DNA from: Mycobacterium montefiorense
GTDB lineage: Bacteria; Actinomycetota; Actinomycetes; Mycobacteriales; Mycobacteriaceae
Direction of reading: 5' to 3'
Length of the DNA stretch: 64,000 nt
NCBI RefSeq assembly: GCF_003112775.1
Contig: NZ_BFCH01000002.1
Location: 135,195 to 199,194, forward strand
This document shows positions 25,013 to 35,982 of this stretch, piece by piece. Position numbers and translations under genes: made by a program. Within the stretch, counting starts at the first letter, position 1; each line of letters begins with the position of its first letter. The notes under the pieces were generated by a model. The model saw nothing but the letters and a program-made list of their open reading frames with translations, did not search any database and was not told where the DNA came from.

Positions 25013-25521
25013 TGTATCGCGTGGAGTGGCGACAGTCGGATCGAACAGCAAATTGTCAAAGTCCTTTTGCATCAACACGTTCCGAAATGCACAGATCTGT
25101 TCGGCTTGAACGCTGACGAGATCGCTGCTATCACCCAACCTTGACACTCGACCTCACAAAACTCTCGGATAGCGCACCTCGCCGAAGCGCCCAACGACCA
25201 CCACGCTGCCGATCGCCCCAAGGTCGGGAATTGACTGCGGATCACTGATGCGATTCAAATCCATTGTTGGAGAAGGCATCACGCACGCCGGCCTGGCGCG
25301 AATGAGCCTTCGTTGGCGAAAATACGAGCCGGGCCTGCCGTTCGCTCGTGGCTGCCTAGGCGCCGAGGGGTTCTTGGCTGCGCGTGACATCCGTTGCACG
25401 CCTAGAGGTTTCGGTAATCCAGATCTCCTGGTAATGTCTCTTATCGTAATCACCCTCTCGTCCAACATGTTTAGACGATCCGCGGTTGCGTGAGACGACA
25501 TGACAGTGAGGTAAGTCTGTT
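25013..25521. other. Intergenic stretch between monooxygenase and MFS genes
   Basis: About 500 bases with no gene I can support. Short open frames exist on both strands (an 81-codon plus-strand and a 134-codon minus-strand frame), but neither has a convincing ribosome binding site or recognisable motif. It probably holds the promoter of the MFS gene. Confidence 0.5.
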
Positions 25522-27129
25522 GTGAGGAAATACAATCCATGGCCGTCACTGGGCGCACTAGTGGTCGGCTTCTTCATGATTATTTTGGATATGACGATAG
25601 TCGCTGTCGCCAATCCAGCGATCATGAAGCACTTCAATGCCGATGTATCTCAAGTGATCTGGGTGACCAGCGCTTACTTGTTGACTTTTGCGATTCCGCT
25701 ACTGGTAGCAGGGCGGATTGGAGACCACTTCGGACCGAAAAATCTCTACATCATTGGCTTGGCGATGTTTAGCGGTGCTTCATTGGCATGTGGCCTCTCT
25801 ACATCTATCGAGATGCTCATCGCGGCCCGGGCAGTGCAAGGCGTCGGAGCCGCCCTCGTAACGCCCCAGACAATGGCGGTGATTACCCGCACCTTTCCAA
25901 CCGAGCAACGCGGCGCCGCGATGAGTCTGTGGGGGGCGACCGCCGGGCTGGCCAACCTGCTCGGACCACTGATCGGCGGCGTGCTGGTCGGCGGTCCGGG
26001 CTGGCAATGGATCTTTTTCGTCAACGTGCCAGTGGGGGTTGTGGGCCTGGTTCTAGCGATACGGTTTATTCCGACCCTGCCCACCCATAAGCACCGATTC
26101 GACACCACCGGTGTGGTTCTCAGCGGCCTGGGCATGTTTGGCCTTGTTTTCGGCGTCCAAGAAGGTCCACAACATGATTGGCCCAACTGGATTTTGGGGA
26201 TGATCGCCGCAGGGATTGCGTTACTAGCTCTGTTTGTTCGGCAACAACGGACCCACCCAGGCGAACCGCTGATGCCAGTAGAGCTGTTCCGGAATCGAAA
26301 TTTCTCACTCGCAACCCTGGCAACTGCTTCCATTAGTGCCAGCGTCGCCGCTTTAATGGTGCCGACATACTTCTATCTGGAAGTAGCGAGGGATATGGTG
26401 CCGACTCGCGCAGTATTGGTGTTCGTGCCGATGGCTATTTCAAGTCTATTGTTCACTCCGATTGTCAGCAAACTCAATGACCGCATTCGGCTAGGGGTTA
26501 TACCAACTTTCGGATTTGCCTTGTTCGCATTGTCAATCTGTGGCTTCGCGATACTTATGACATTCACTCCACCAATTCAAGTATTCGTACTAATTTCGGC
26601 GATCTTCGGGATAGCCAACGCTTGCATTTGGGCCCCCCTGGCCACCACTGCCACCGTTAACCTCCCCGAGTACCAGGCGGGCGCCGGGGCCGGAGTCTAC
26701 AATGCAATCCGCCAGGTCGGTGCAGTCATCGGCAGCTCTGCCATTGCCGTAATTTTATCCAGCCAAATGCTCTCGCACGGGCTCGGACCGAGTAGCACTA
26801 TGACTAACGTCGTACAAGGCCACGGTGTCCCTATCGAGGCCAAGCAATCATTTAGCGCTGCTCTCGCCGGCTCCATGTATCTGCCATTCGGATTATTGAC
26901 CGTAGGCTTAGTTTCAACGATTTTCATCGCGCGGGGCGGATCGCCCCGATTGCCCAATCTTAATTCGTATAAAAAAGCTACGTATCATTCGATCTTTCGG
27001 ATGCGGCCGAAATCTGCGATTGATGATTCGGAAAGAGATTCATCGTCACACAAACCGGTCGCGCAGGTAACGGCTATTGCTCCCGGAGGCACAAGCGCAA
27101 GGAATGGGCGTCATTTAAGACGCAATTAG
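25522..27129 (+). CDS. MFS drug/lipid exporter (DHA2, EmrB/QacA type, 14 TM)
   Basis: A 535-residue major facilitator with about 14 hydrophobic segments. FMIILDMTIVAVANPAI is the DHA2 motif D1 in the first helix, VAGRIGDHFGPKNLY is motif A, and the GPLIGGVLVGGPGWQWIFFVNVP region is motif C and its continuation. The last 75 residues are a hydrophilic Ser/Arg-rich tail. Likely role: efflux of the cluster's product or self-resistance. It uses many AT-ending codons compared with the flanking core genes. The GTG start at 25,522 precedes the first helix closely; GAGG lies a little far upstream. Confidence 0.88.
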   Translation: MRKYNPWPSLGALVVGFFMIILDMTIVAVANPAIMKHFNADVSQVIWVTSAYLLTFAIPLLVAGRIGDHFGPKNLYIIGLAMFSGASLACGLSTSIEMLIAARAVQGVGAALVTPQTMAVITRTFPTEQRGAAMSLWGATAGLANLLGPLIGGVLVGGPGWQWIFFVNVPVGVVGLVLAIRFIPTLPTHKHRFDTTGVVLSGLGMFGLVFGVQEGPQHDWPNWILGMIAAGIALLALFVRQQRTHPGEPLMPVELFRNRNFSLATLATASISASVAALMVPTYFYLEVARDMVPTRAVLVFVPMAISSLLFTPIVSKLNDRIRLGVIPTFGFALFALSICGFAILMTFTPPIQVFVLISAIFGIANACIWAPLATTATVNLPEYQAGAGAGVYNAIRQVGAVIGSSAIAVILSSQMLSHGLGPSSTMTNVVQGHGVPIEAKQSFSAALAGSMYLPFGLLTVGLVSTIFIARGGSPRLPNLNSYKKATYHSIFRMRPKSAIDDSERDSSSHKPVAQVTAIAPGGTSARNGRHLRRN

Positions 27130-27187
27130 GTCGCATCGCCACAGGAATCCGTATCAGAGAAAACGCAACTACTATCAATTTGGTGGC

Positions 27188-28945
27188 ATGATGGAAACCA
27201 TACGCTTTATCGATTATTTCCATACGGTCAAGTCTTGGGCGGAGATTCATCCAAATCGAACCGCGTTGAGATATCTAACTGAAGGCAGTTTGGATGGCGA
27301 GGCGCATGAATGGTCTTATCAGGACCTCATCGTGTACAGCTGTGCGGTCGCCGCACACCTGCGTAGAACACTAAACGTCGGTGATCGAGCTCTCCTGCTG
27401 TATCCCCCGGGACTCCCATTCGTCGCAGCTTTCCTCGGCTGTCTGGCGTCCGGAACCATCGCAGTGCCAGCTCCGCTACCCGACGGCCGCGACAAGGCGC
27501 AGGACCGGCTGGCAGGAATCGTCGCCGATTCCGGTGCGCAAGTAGTCCTGACTGAGTCGTCGATCGCCGCCCTCGTCGCCGCGTGGGCGAACGCGCTGCC
27601 TGCTCCCGTCACTACCTGTGCCACGGACACAATCGCTACCAACGGGGCAGCCGATTTTGTCCCTACCCAAGTCGCTCCGTCGGATCCGGCCTTCCTTCAA
27701 TACACATCTGGATCAACCAGCTGCCCAAAGGGAGTCATCGTGACTCACAGGAACCTGGTGCACAACGAGATAGAGATCAAAAGTGCTATCAATTCCGATG
27801 ACGGATTGTCGGTGGTCGGCTGGCTACCGCAGTTCCATGACATGGGGCTGATTGGGATGGTGTTGCACCCCTTGTTCGTCGGGGGTGTCTCGGGCTTCCT
27901 GTCTCCCTTAACGTTCATCAAACACCCGATTCAGTGGCTTCGTGCGATGTCTGCCTATCGCAGTACGATGTCCGTCGCACCAAACTTCGCCTTCGATCTA
28001 GTCGTGCGGCGTTGCACCCCAAATGAACTCGCGGGCATTGACCTGTCATCGGTGGGGTCAATTCTTAACGGATCGGAGCCGATTCAATGGGACTCGATCA
28101 CGCGATTCTCTACTCTGCTGGCACCTTACGGTCTGGCCCCGACCGCCGTGATGCCGGTCTACGGCCTGGCTGAGGCAACGCTGTTCGTTACCGGTACTTC
28201 ACCAGCTACCCCGATGACTTGCGTGACGGTCGAGGCCGACGCACTCTCCGGGAACCGGCTCGTCGTCGTAGCGGACGGAACCCCACATTCGCGCGTGCTG
28301 GTGGCCAGCGGACACTCGCAAAGTCTTGAGATAGCCGTAATGGACAAAACCGGCTCGCGTCTCGCTGACAGGGAAATCGGCGAGGTCTGGGTACGCGGAG
28401 ACAGCGTCGCCGCCGGCTACTGGAACATGCCGGAACAATCCGCAGAGACGTTCAACGCTACTTCAACAAGCGGCGCCAACGGTTGGTTGCGCACCGGTGA
28501 TCTCGGGGCAGTGGTCGACGGTGAGCTCTTCATCACTGGACGCATTAAGGAATGTGTAGTACTCAACGGGCGCAACCTCTACGCCCATGACATCGAGGCC
28601 GCCGCCCGGGCGGCTGTTCCAGCCCTCACCTACGGAGTCGGCGCAGCTTTCGCGGTAGGAAACCCGGAGCGGCTGGTGCTGATTCACGAGATCCGTCCTG
28701 AGCACCTTGGGGACCTCACACTGGAAGAGGTCCGAACGACGGTCCGCTCCGCCATATTCAACGAGTTCTCAACCTCACTTGCCGATCTTGTTCTGCTGCC
28801 GCGCGGGGGAGTTGCCCGGACCACAAGCGGGAAGGTCCGTCGAAATTACATGCGCGAGATGTATGAGACCGGCCAGCTATCTGCGATCTCCGCTGTTCCG
28901 GTTGCCGAAAGCTCGAATACGCCGGCCAAGAAGGAAATCCGGTGA
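27188..28945 (+). CDS. Fatty-acyl-AMP ligase (FadD-like, FAAL)
   Basis: A 585-residue acyl-adenylating enzyme. The P-loop motif is YTSGSTSCPKGVIVTH, GWLPQFHDMGLIG is the FAAL-type segment, VYGLAEATL is motif A5, and NGRNLYAHDIE is the C-terminal hinge region. FAALs activate fatty acids to acyl-AMP and transfer them to ACPs rather than CoA, feeding polyketide synthases in mycobacterial lipid pathways. Its natural acceptor here would be the ACP at 36,737. It overlaps the first dehydrogenase gene by 4 bp (GTGA). Confidence 0.9.
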   Translation: MMETIRFIDYFHTVKSWAEIHPNRTALRYLTEGSLDGEAHEWSYQDLIVYSCAVAAHLRRTLNVGDRALLLYPPGLPFVAAFLGCLASGTIAVPAPLPDGRDKAQDRLAGIVADSGAQVVLTESSIAALVAAWANALPAPVTTCATDTIATNGAADFVPTQVAPSDPAFLQYTSGSTSCPKGVIVTHRNLVHNEIEIKSAINSDDGLSVVGWLPQFHDMGLIGMVLHPLFVGGVSGFLSPLTFIKHPIQWLRAMSAYRSTMSVAPNFAFDLVVRRCTPNELAGIDLSSVGSILNGSEPIQWDSITRFSTLLAPYGLAPTAVMPVYGLAEATLFVTGTSPATPMTCVTVEADALSGNRLVVVADGTPHSRVLVASGHSQSLEIAVMDKTGSRLADREIGEVWVRGDSVAAGYWNMPEQSAETFNATSTSGANGWLRTGDLGAVVDGELFITGRIKECVVLNGRNLYAHDIEAAARAAVPALTYGVGAAFAVGNPERLVLIHEIRPEHLGDLTLEEVRTTVRSAIFNEFSTSLADLVLLPRGGVARTTSGKVRRNYMREMYETGQLSAISAVPVAESSNTPAKKEIR

Positions 28946-30666
28946 ACCCTCCCCCTGAAAAGTCACAGTATCTGCGCTTCGACATATTGGACGACCTCGA
29001 AGCCGCGCTCGGTAATCCTCGTGATCCTGAGAATCTCATGGGCTTCGATGTCCTTAGCGCGCAGGATCGGTCTGACGAGTTCCCCAGTCACGCTATCGAT
29101 TTGTTGAATCGCCTCGGCATCGCCGATTTCTACGTACCAGATGCAGACGGGGGGCGGCTTACGGACTATCTCGAGCCGTTCTGGCTGATCCGGACGCTCG
29201 CCCGCCGGAGTATCACCCTGGCCGTTGCGCACGGCAAAACCTTCTTGGGCACGGCGACTGCGTGGGTTGGCGCGAATGAACAACAACGCGAACGGGTTTC
29301 GGAACTGGTCCGTTCAGGCACTCCGATCAGCTGGGGTCTTACTGAACGTGATCATGGATCCGATCTGCTCGCTGGCGAAGTGGAAGTAACGGACGGCCGA
29401 CTGAACGGTTCGAAATGGCTAATTAATAACGCAACACGGGGCGGCGCGATAGTAGTCATCGCACGGACCTCCGCCGGTGGTGGTCCGCGAGGATTCGATC
29501 TGGTGCTCGTAGTTAAACCTATTGCGGAGACGTCGGATTCTGATCCTGGATTTCGACATCTACCAAAAGAACTCACTCACGGCATCCGCGGTGCCGACAT
29601 CTCCGGGATTGAATTTGTTGACTTTCCAGTGGATCAGCAAGCAATCATTAGCAAGCCGGGGCATGGGCTGGAAAACGTGATGAAAGCGCTGCAGTTGACT
29701 CGTACACTGTGCTGCAGCCTCTCGCTTGGAGCCACCGATCGGGCTCTGCACAACGCCGTGAGGTTCGCGGAAGAACGCCGCCTGTATAACCGGACTCTCA
29801 TTGAGCTACCGCAGGCCCAGCGAATCCTCTCCGACGCATTTGCCGACCACCTACTCAACGAAGCAATGGCGATCGCAGTGGTTCGCTCCATTCATACACT
29901 GCCCCAGGAACTTTCAGTCCACGCTCCCGCTGCGAAGTACTTTATTCCGACCCGAACGGAATCCGCCCTAGCCTCACTCCGTGGCTTTATGGGTGCTCGC
30001 GCGTTCCTCGATCCAAGTTCCATTGGCGAACCGCCGCTGAGTCGTATAGAGCGTGATCACCGCATTGTTTCCCTGTTCGACGGAAACACGGTCGTCAACT
30101 TGACCTCGTTGATAATGCAGTTCCCGTTTATGAATAGGCCAGACCTACCCGCTGAGTCGGCCAAGATCGTCGCCGAGGCACCGACGCCGAATCTCAGCCG
30201 TCTGTCCCTGCTTAGCCGCGGCGGCTCGACGATGCTGCGAATGCTTGCCGACGCAGTTGATCAGCTCTGCGAACTTAATCCGCCAGAAGACGTCTGCAGC
30301 GCATCGATCGAACTTCTCAGTGCCGCTCGACAGATACTGCAAGAAGTCACCACGGTTCACTGGAACCCGACCGAAATGCCGGACTCCAACTTCGCACTAG
30401 CCGAACGACTCTCATGTGTGATCGCTGGAACTTCGGCGTTACACGTTTACCTGGCTTACGCAGGAACCATCGACTCCCCACTATGGGGCGATGCACTGTG
30501 GCTGCGTCTAGCTCTCCCACGCATCCTTGCCATGCTGAATCTCGACGCGCCAACCACCGGAACCACCGCCGATCACGAGGCGGCCACCGCTGTTCTTCGC
30601 CAACTCGCAACTACCGACCAGGGCTTCAGCCTGCTTACCGTCGCCATTACAGGAGGCTTTGAATGA
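28942..30666 (+). CDS. Acyl-CoA dehydrogenase family protein 1
   Basis: A 574-residue ACAD-fold flavoprotein. SWGLTERDHGSDL is the FAD/substrate signature, LNGSKWLINNATRG the beta-domain motif, and LFDGNTVVNLTSL corresponds to the C-terminal nucleotide-contact region. It is longer than the usual 380-400 residues, with an extra C-terminal helical part. Between a FAAL and an ACP-dependent PKS it probably introduces a double bond into an acyl-ACP, as in other FAAL-ACAD cassettes. It overlaps the second dehydrogenase gene by 4 bp. Confidence 0.87.
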   Translation: MNPPPEKSQYLRFDILDDLEAALGNPRDPENLMGFDVLSAQDRSDEFPSHAIDLLNRLGIADFYVPDADGGRLTDYLEPFWLIRTLARRSITLAVAHGKTFLGTATAWVGANEQQRERVSELVRSGTPISWGLTERDHGSDLLAGEVEVTDGRLNGSKWLINNATRGGAIVVIARTSAGGGPRGFDLVLVVKPIAETSDSDPGFRHLPKELTHGIRGADISGIEFVDFPVDQQAIISKPGHGLENVMKALQLTRTLCCSLSLGATDRALHNAVRFAEERRLYNRTLIELPQAQRILSDAFADHLLNEAMAIAVVRSIHTLPQELSVHAPAAKYFIPTRTESALASLRGFMGARAFLDPSSIGEPPLSRIERDHRIVSLFDGNTVVNLTSLIMQFPFMNRPDLPAESAKIVAEAPTPNLSRLSLLSRGGSTMLRMLADAVDQLCELNPPEDVCSASIELLSAARQILQEVTTVHWNPTEMPDSNFALAERLSCVIAGTSALHVYLAYAGTIDSPLWGDALWLRLALPRILAMLNLDAPTTGTTADHEAATAVLRQLATTDQGFSLLTVAITGGFE

Positions 30667-32348
30667 TCAACGCTACTGTCGCGACCGATGCCACGATTGA
30701 GGAGGCACTGGGCGACCCGTTTTGTCCTACTAATCCACATGGCGTCGAAGCCTTACTTACCGCTGATAGCCAAGGACTGCCACCTGACGCTACGTATTCT
30801 TTGCTCAATGAAATTGGGCTGCAACGGATCTTCGTTCCAACGCAGCTTGGCGGTAGTTTCTCAGATGTCCTGACAGTGCTACGCACCCTTCAACCGGTCT
30901 TTGCCCGTGATGCCGGACTCGGACTTGGGTATGGTGTCACGTCGCTCATGGCGGGACTCAATGTGTGGCACAGCGGCAGTGCTATTCAACAACGGGAGCT
31001 GGCCGACCGTCTTCTCGCCAGTCAGTCAGTATCTGTCGCCTACCACGAACTCGACCACGGCAACGACTTTTCTTCCAATAGCCTGCAGACGGCACCCGAC
31101 CCGTGCGGGTATCGCCTGCACGGGCGAAAGGAAGTCATCAACAACGCAGGACGAGCGTCGAGTGCGGTGGTTTTTGCGCGTACTTCTGACACTCCTGGCC
31201 GCAGCCACTCCCTGTTTCTCGTCGATCTCGGCAATGCCGACGCGCCAGAGATGACCACCGCGCGCCGACTGCCCCGCTTTCGCACGATGGCACTATGTGG
31301 AGCGCAGCTAGCGGGTCTCGAATTCGAAGGCCATCCGGTCACCACACAGGATCGCATTGGTGCCGAGGGACACGGAATCGAAATCGCGCTCAAGTCTTTC
31401 CAAGTCAGTCGAGTCTTAATGGCAGGGGCTGCCCTTGGTCCGGTGGACATTTCGTTGCACATGACGGCCGCATTCGCCAGCCAACGCATCGTGTATGAAC
31501 GGCGGGTTGCTGAAATTCCACATGCACGAACCAACCTGGCAATTGCTCAATCGTTGCTGTTGGCAGTTGATGCCGCAGTTAGCGCCGCCGCGGTCTGCCT
31601 GCACACCGCGCCGGAGTACGCCAGCTCTCAGGCTGCGGCCGTCAAATACGCAGCGCCTATCCTCCTCGAATCCGCGATGGAGCACCTTGCTGTGGTGCTC
31701 GGCGCCCGCTTTTATCTGCGAACCGGCCCCTTTGCATTGTTCGGTAAGCACTACCGTGACCTTGCGCCCCTTGGCATCGGGCACGCAGGAAGTACCTCGT
31801 GCTTGCTATCGTTGCTGCCCCAGATCCGTCAGCTCCTGAGGGAGAATGTCGATACCGCTACCAGAACGGCCGCCTCAAGCACCCTTCCGCCGCTGGATTA
31901 CTCACGTCTATCTTTACGGACAGGAAGTCCTGACCCAATCGTGACGCAAATACCGCACGCTGCTCAGTTGCCTCACGGTCACTCTCAGAACGATGCGGTT
32001 GCGGACACTATCGACGCATTGGCCAGACTTCGAAACGGCGTGGCCGCCTTGCCAGCATCGTCGCTGGGTGTCACCGCTTCACCCGATGCCTTCGACGCGG
32101 CCGCCCGGTACGCAAAAATATTTGTTGCCGGCGCGGCGCTTGCCGCGCGCGAACGGAGCAGAACCGAATTCTCCGATGCGTGGGTGCGGATCGCTCTTTC
32201 CGCCATTCACGCCCACGGCCGCAGACGTCCAGCCCTTGATCCAACTGACGTCGACGTCGTGATGCACCGAATTGAGCGCAACACTGCGGGCGGTCGATCG
32301 CTCTTACTCGATGAATATGCCGTTCAGCGCTCTGTCCCTGCTCTCTAG
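30663..32348 (+). CDS. Acyl-CoA dehydrogenase family protein 2
   Basis: A 561-residue ACAD-like protein, similar in layout to its upstream neighbour but with weaker signatures: VAYHELDHGNDFSSN in place of GLTERDHGSDL, and LHGRKEVINNAGRAS in place of the LNGSKWLINNA motif. The FAD-contacting region remains recognisable. It may be a degenerate partner in a heteromeric dehydrogenase, as known for the alpha2beta2 FadE pairs of M. tuberculosis steroid degradation. Whether it is catalytic is open. It is the last gene of the FAAL operon. Confidence 0.83.
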   Translation: MINATVATDATIEEALGDPFCPTNPHGVEALLTADSQGLPPDATYSLLNEIGLQRIFVPTQLGGSFSDVLTVLRTLQPVFARDAGLGLGYGVTSLMAGLNVWHSGSAIQQRELADRLLASQSVSVAYHELDHGNDFSSNSLQTAPDPCGYRLHGRKEVINNAGRASSAVVFARTSDTPGRSHSLFLVDLGNADAPEMTTARRLPRFRTMALCGAQLAGLEFEGHPVTTQDRIGAEGHGIEIALKSFQVSRVLMAGAALGPVDISLHMTAAFASQRIVYERRVAEIPHARTNLAIAQSLLLAVDAAVSAAAVCLHTAPEYASSQAAAVKYAAPILLESAMEHLAVVLGARFYLRTGPFALFGKHYRDLAPLGIGHAGSTSCLLSLLPQIRQLLRENVDTATRTAASSTLPPLDYSRLSLRTGSPDPIVTQIPHAAQLPHGHSQNDAVADTIDALARLRNGVAALPASSLGVTASPDAFDAAARYAKIFVAGAALAARERSRTEFSDAWVRIALSAIHAHGRRRPALDPTDVDVVMHRIERNTAGGRSLLLDEYAVQRSVPAL

Positions 32349-32662
32349 GGGTGTATCTCTAGACCTAGTTGCGATTCAGCACGAACTGGAAACCTACAGC
32401 AGTGCAACCTGTTTGGCCGGGGTAATGCTCATCACGTGACGCTGCTGCCGGTGGCTGGGTTGGTCGTATGGGCGTCTAGCGAGCGGGTTGGTGCGACCGG
32501 TAGGTCCGGCATGAGTGCATTCCCCGCGAGGTGGAGGCGCGGTGTTCCCGCACCATCGAGTGCGACTGGCCTGAAACCGATTTGGTTGATCCTTGGCAGG
32601 AAGGGTTGACCAAGATGAAAGAACACCCCGCCGGCCTGCGGCGAACTCAGGACGGGCCGAGG
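32349..32662. other. Convergent intergenic stretch
   Basis: About 310 bases between the second dehydrogenase gene and the convergent MmpL gene. The plus strand has a frame of roughly 60 codons without a stop up to the MmpL end, but no start site or known motif. I see nothing else in it. Confidence 0.4.
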
Positions 32663-35542
32663 CTACACGACATCAAGTTCGGCATTCGAATCCTCCCGCA
32701 CGCGTGAATCCGGTTTCCCTTGCAAGGGGCCACTATTCGGCCTAGCCGGGCGAGAGCGAACCAATTTGGGCCACCAAAACCAGCGTCCGAGCAGTGCGGC
32801 AATCGACGGAGTCATAAACGAACGTACGATTAATGTGTCGAATAGCAACCCGAGCCCAATGGTCGTCCCAATCTGACCTAGGACTTTCAAGTCACTTACG
32901 ATAAACGATGACATGGTCGCGGCGAAAATGAGTCCAGCCACAGTCACCACCGAGCCAGTACCAGCCATTGCACGAATTATGCCAGTGTTCAAGCCGGCGT
33001 GCAGCTCACTCTTAAAACGGGAAATCAACAATAAGTTATAGTCGGATCCCACCGCCAATAGGACGATGATCGCCAACGCCATCACAATCCAGTACAGCTG
33101 AGTTCCGAATATGTCTTGCCAGATGAATACCGAAAGTCCAAACGACGTTCCCAAAGAAAGCGCTACTGTTCCGACAATAACGACCGCGGCAACTAGACTG
33201 CCGGTAATAAATATCATGATCAACAAGATCAGACTCAGTGCAGCGATCACGACAATCATCAAGTCATACTTGGCCATGTCGTGGATATCTTTATAGGTCG
33301 CCGCGGTGCCAGCTAGGTAAAACTTCGCATTAGCTAATGGAGTTCCCTTAACAGCGTCATGTGCCGCATTCAGAATAGGTTCGATATGTGATATTCCTTC
33401 AAGAGTCGCAGGATCACCCTCATGGGTAATAATCATGCGTGTCGCCCTGCCATCAGGCGAGAGGAAGAGTTTCAATCCTCGGAGAAAATCCGGATTTTTA
33501 AAGGCCTCGGGCGGTAAGTAGAACGAGTCATCATTTTTGGAGGTATCAAATGCTTTTCCCATGGCCGCCGCATTCTCTGTCAAGGCGCGCTGTTGAGCGT
33601 TGATACCGGAACTCGTAGAGTAATTTTTCAGCACCAACGCAAGATTCACCATCTGGCTAGCAATCTGCGACGGCAGCAGCTTCACCAATTGCGGTTGAAT
33701 CGAATCCAGCTTATCCAAACTAGCGACCGCGTGTTGAAATTTGTCACTCAGGTCATCGATGCCATCGAGCGAGTCCCAAATAGACCTAATCGACCAACAG
33801 ATTGGGATATCGAAGCAGTGACGCTCCCAATAGAAGTAGCTTTTGAACGGTAAGAAGAAATCAACAAAATTCGCAATATTGTCACGGACAGTATTCATTG
33901 TGGAGATCGTATCGTGAAAGCTTGCGGCTTCTGAATGAGTGGCATCTGCAAGACTCTGCTGCAAAGAGGACTGTTGCTCCAGGATGCTGATCATCTTCTT
34001 GAGTTCGTTAGCTTGCTTGAGTAAGTCGTCTGCGCGTTGTCTCTGGTAACTCAGATTCTCACTCTGGCCTATCGCCTGCATACTGATCTGAAACGGTATC
34101 GAACTGTGATCGATTGGCGTCCCCAATGGCCTGGTAATTGCCTGCACTTTCGCAATACCGCGAAGATGAAAGATGCCTTTCGAAATCTTATCCAAGATAA
34201 GCATATCGGCAGGATTGCGCATGTCATGATCGGTTTCGATCATCAGCAACTCGGGGTTCATTCGAGCCTGGGAGAAATGGCGATCCGCCGCCGCATGGCC
34301 AATGTTGGCGGGTGAGGTATCGGGCAGATACCGGCGGGAATCGTAACTCGTCTTGTATCCGGGCAGAGCGAGCAAGCCAACAATGGATATCCCACAAGTC
34401 ACTACGAGAATCGGACCGGGCCAGCGAACCACCGCGGTGCCGATTCGTCGCCATCCCCGAGTTCGCACCATACGCTTAGGCTCAAGCAATCCGAAACGGC
34501 TACCTAATGTGATAACTGCTGGAGTCAAAGTGAGTGAGGCGATTAGGGCGACCACCACGCCCACCGCCGCCGGGATACCGAAGCTGTGAAAATAAGGGAG
34601 TCGGGTAAACGTCAAGCAAAATACCGCGCCGGCCACGGTCAGTCCGGATCCGAAGATAACATGCGCAGTTTCGTCGAACATCGTATAGAAAGCATTTTCC
34701 CGCGACTGGGAACTCAGCGCTTCTTGATATCGACCGAGGAAAAAGACCACGTAGTCAGTGCCCGCAGCGATAACCAACAACGTAAGCAAATTTGTGGCAT
34801 ACGTTGATAGATCAATTATTCCGCTACTTCCCAGCAACGCAACGGCTCCCCGTGCCGCCGCGAGCTCGACCATGACGGTCATTAATATGACAACTGTGGT
34901 GATTATCGAGCGATAGACGAAGAGTAGCATTAATGCGATCACCAGGACGGTTATCACGGTCACCTTCGCGGTGCCCGCACTCCCAGCCGCGAACTGGTCC
35001 GCGATCAGCGGTGCCGCACCAGTGACGTAGACCTTGATCGCTGGTGGTGCAGGCGTGTGCAAGACGATCTTGCGCACCGCGTTGACCGATTCATTCGCCA
35101 ATGCTTCGCCTTGATTGCCGGCAAGGTAAACCTGAACGTAGGCCGCTTTTGCGTCATTGCTTTGTGCACCCGCCGCCGTCAGCGTATCGCCCCAGAAATC
35201 CTGGACGTGCTGAACGTGCTTAGTGTCCTCGCGCAGCTTATGAATCAGGTCGTTGTAAAACAGATGAGCTTTGTCGGTCAGTGGCTGGCCAGACTCCAGA
35301 ACAATCATGGCGACGCTGTTTGAATGAAACTCTTTAAACACCTCGCCCATGCGTTTCATCGCCTGCATCGACGGTGCATTAGGGGGGATCAGCGCGACAT
35401 TGTGTGCCGCGGCAACCGCCTCGAGTTTCGGTACCGCGATGTTCGTCAAGACTGAAAGCGCCAGCCAGAAAAGCAAGATCGGCACAGAAAAGCGGCGGAT
35501 CGTGTGGGGCAGTGAGAAACGCCACGATGTGTAAGCGCTCAT
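32663..35542 (-). CDS. MmpL-type RND lipid transporter
   Basis: A 959-residue MmpL protein with 12 predicted membrane helices in two halves of the RND plan. The proton-relay Asp-Tyr pairs are seen in [13 protein letters not shown] (first half) and [13 protein letters not shown] (second half). Large periplasmic loops lie after TM1 and TM7, the second with a coiled-coil-like stretch ([18 protein letters not shown]). With its MmpS partner it belongs to the MmpL4/MmpL5-like group that exports siderophores or lipids. Here it probably exports the cluster's lipid. It is encoded on the opposite strand to the FAAL and PKS genes, and its codon use is AT-richer than the core genes. Confidence 0.9.
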   Translation of the reverse strand: MSAYTSWRFSLPHTIRRFSVPILLFWLALSVLTNIAVPKLEAVAAAHNVALIPPNAPSMQAMKRMGEVFKEFHSNSVAMIVLESGQPLTDKAHLFYNDLIHKLREDTKHVQHVQDFWGDTLTAAGAQSNDAKAAYVQVYLAGNQGEALANESVNAVRKIVLHTPAPPAIKVYVTGAAPLIADQFAAGSAGTAKVTVITVLVIALMLLFVYRSIITTVVILMTVMVELAAARGAVALLGSSGIIDLSTYATNLLTLLVIAAGTDYVVFFLGRYQEALSSQSRENAFYTMFDETAHVIFGSGLTVAGAVFCLTFTRLPYFHSFGIPAAVGVVVALIASLTLTPAVITLGSRFGLLEPKRMVRTRGWRRIGTAVVRWPGPILVVTCGISIVGLLALPGYKTSYDSRRYLPDTSPANIGHAAADRHFSQARMNPELLMIETDHDMRNPADMLILDKISKGIFHLRGIAKVQAITRPLGTPIDHSSIPFQISMQAIGQSENLSYQRQRADDLLKQANELKKMISILEQQSSLQQSLADATHSEAASFHDTISTMNTVRDNIANFVDFFLPFKSYFYWERHCFDIPICWSIRSIWDSLDGIDDLSDKFQHAVASLDKLDSIQPQLVKLLPSQIASQMVNLALVLKNYSTSSGINAQQRALTENAAAMGKAFDTSKNDDSFYLPPEAFKNPDFLRGLKLFLSPDGRATRMIITHEGDPATLEGISHIEPILNAAHDAVKGTPLANAKFYLAGTAATYKDIHDMAKYDLMIVVIAALSLILLIMIFITGSLVAAVVIVGTVALSLGTSFGLSVFIWQDIFGTQLYWIVMALAIIVLLAVGSDYNLLLISRFKSELHAGLNTGIIRAMAGTGSVVTVAGLIFAATMSSFIVSDLKVLGQIGTTIGLGLLFDTLIVRSFMTPSIAALLGRWFWWPKLVRSRPARPNSGPLQGKPDSRVREDSNAELDVV

Positions 35543-35982
35543 CCAGATTTATCCAGACAGTAGACGTAACCATTCACTTTGCTGATCGTCCTCTCGTCTT
35601 TCACAACACCGTTGACCGTGATGCGACATCCGATGAAATCTCCATCACCCTGCGCAACCAAATTCCCGATCACGACGGGCTCGGTGGTAGTGATCGTGTA
35701 CGACCAGGGCAGAGCCGTGTTCACCACTTCCTGAAGTTGAGTGTCAGCATCCAGGTAGTTGATGGTCGCGACACTGCCCTGCGTGCCCAACACCTCAAGC
35801 TTCATCCGCTTCGGGTTGAAGGGGATTATGTCGTTCGAGATGCCGTCGGTGGTGGATGGACGATGCTGGGCAGCGAAGGCGCCACTGAGTCTGTGTATCG
35901 CGAATGCAGCGAGCGAAACGACGACTGCCGCTACCAGCAGCATCCACCAACGTCGGATCACCCGCTCAGCTGAAAATATCAT
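35539..35982 (-). CDS. MmpS-type accessory membrane protein
   Basis: A 147-residue MmpS protein: one N-terminal helix (about 12-34, [16 protein letters not shown]) and a periplasmic beta-sandwich with the family segments [21 protein letters not shown] and PWSYTI. A Cys pair ([12 protein letters not shown]) is conserved in MmpS. It overlaps the MmpL start by 4 bp, so the two are co-translated and form one transporter. Confidence 0.9.
   Translation of the reverse strand: MIFSAERVIRRWWMLLVAAVVVSLAAFAIHRLSGAFAAQHRPSTTDGISNDIIPFNPKRMKLEVLGTQGSVATINYLDADTQLQEVVNTALPWSYTITTTEPVVIGNLVAQGDGDFIGCRITVNGVVKDERTISKVNGYVYCLDKSG

Noticed and set aside
25154..25558. 134-codon minus-strand frame before the MFS gene
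   Set aside because: Overlaps the MFS start, lacks a good ribosome binding site and shows no family features; kept only as part of the intergenic note.
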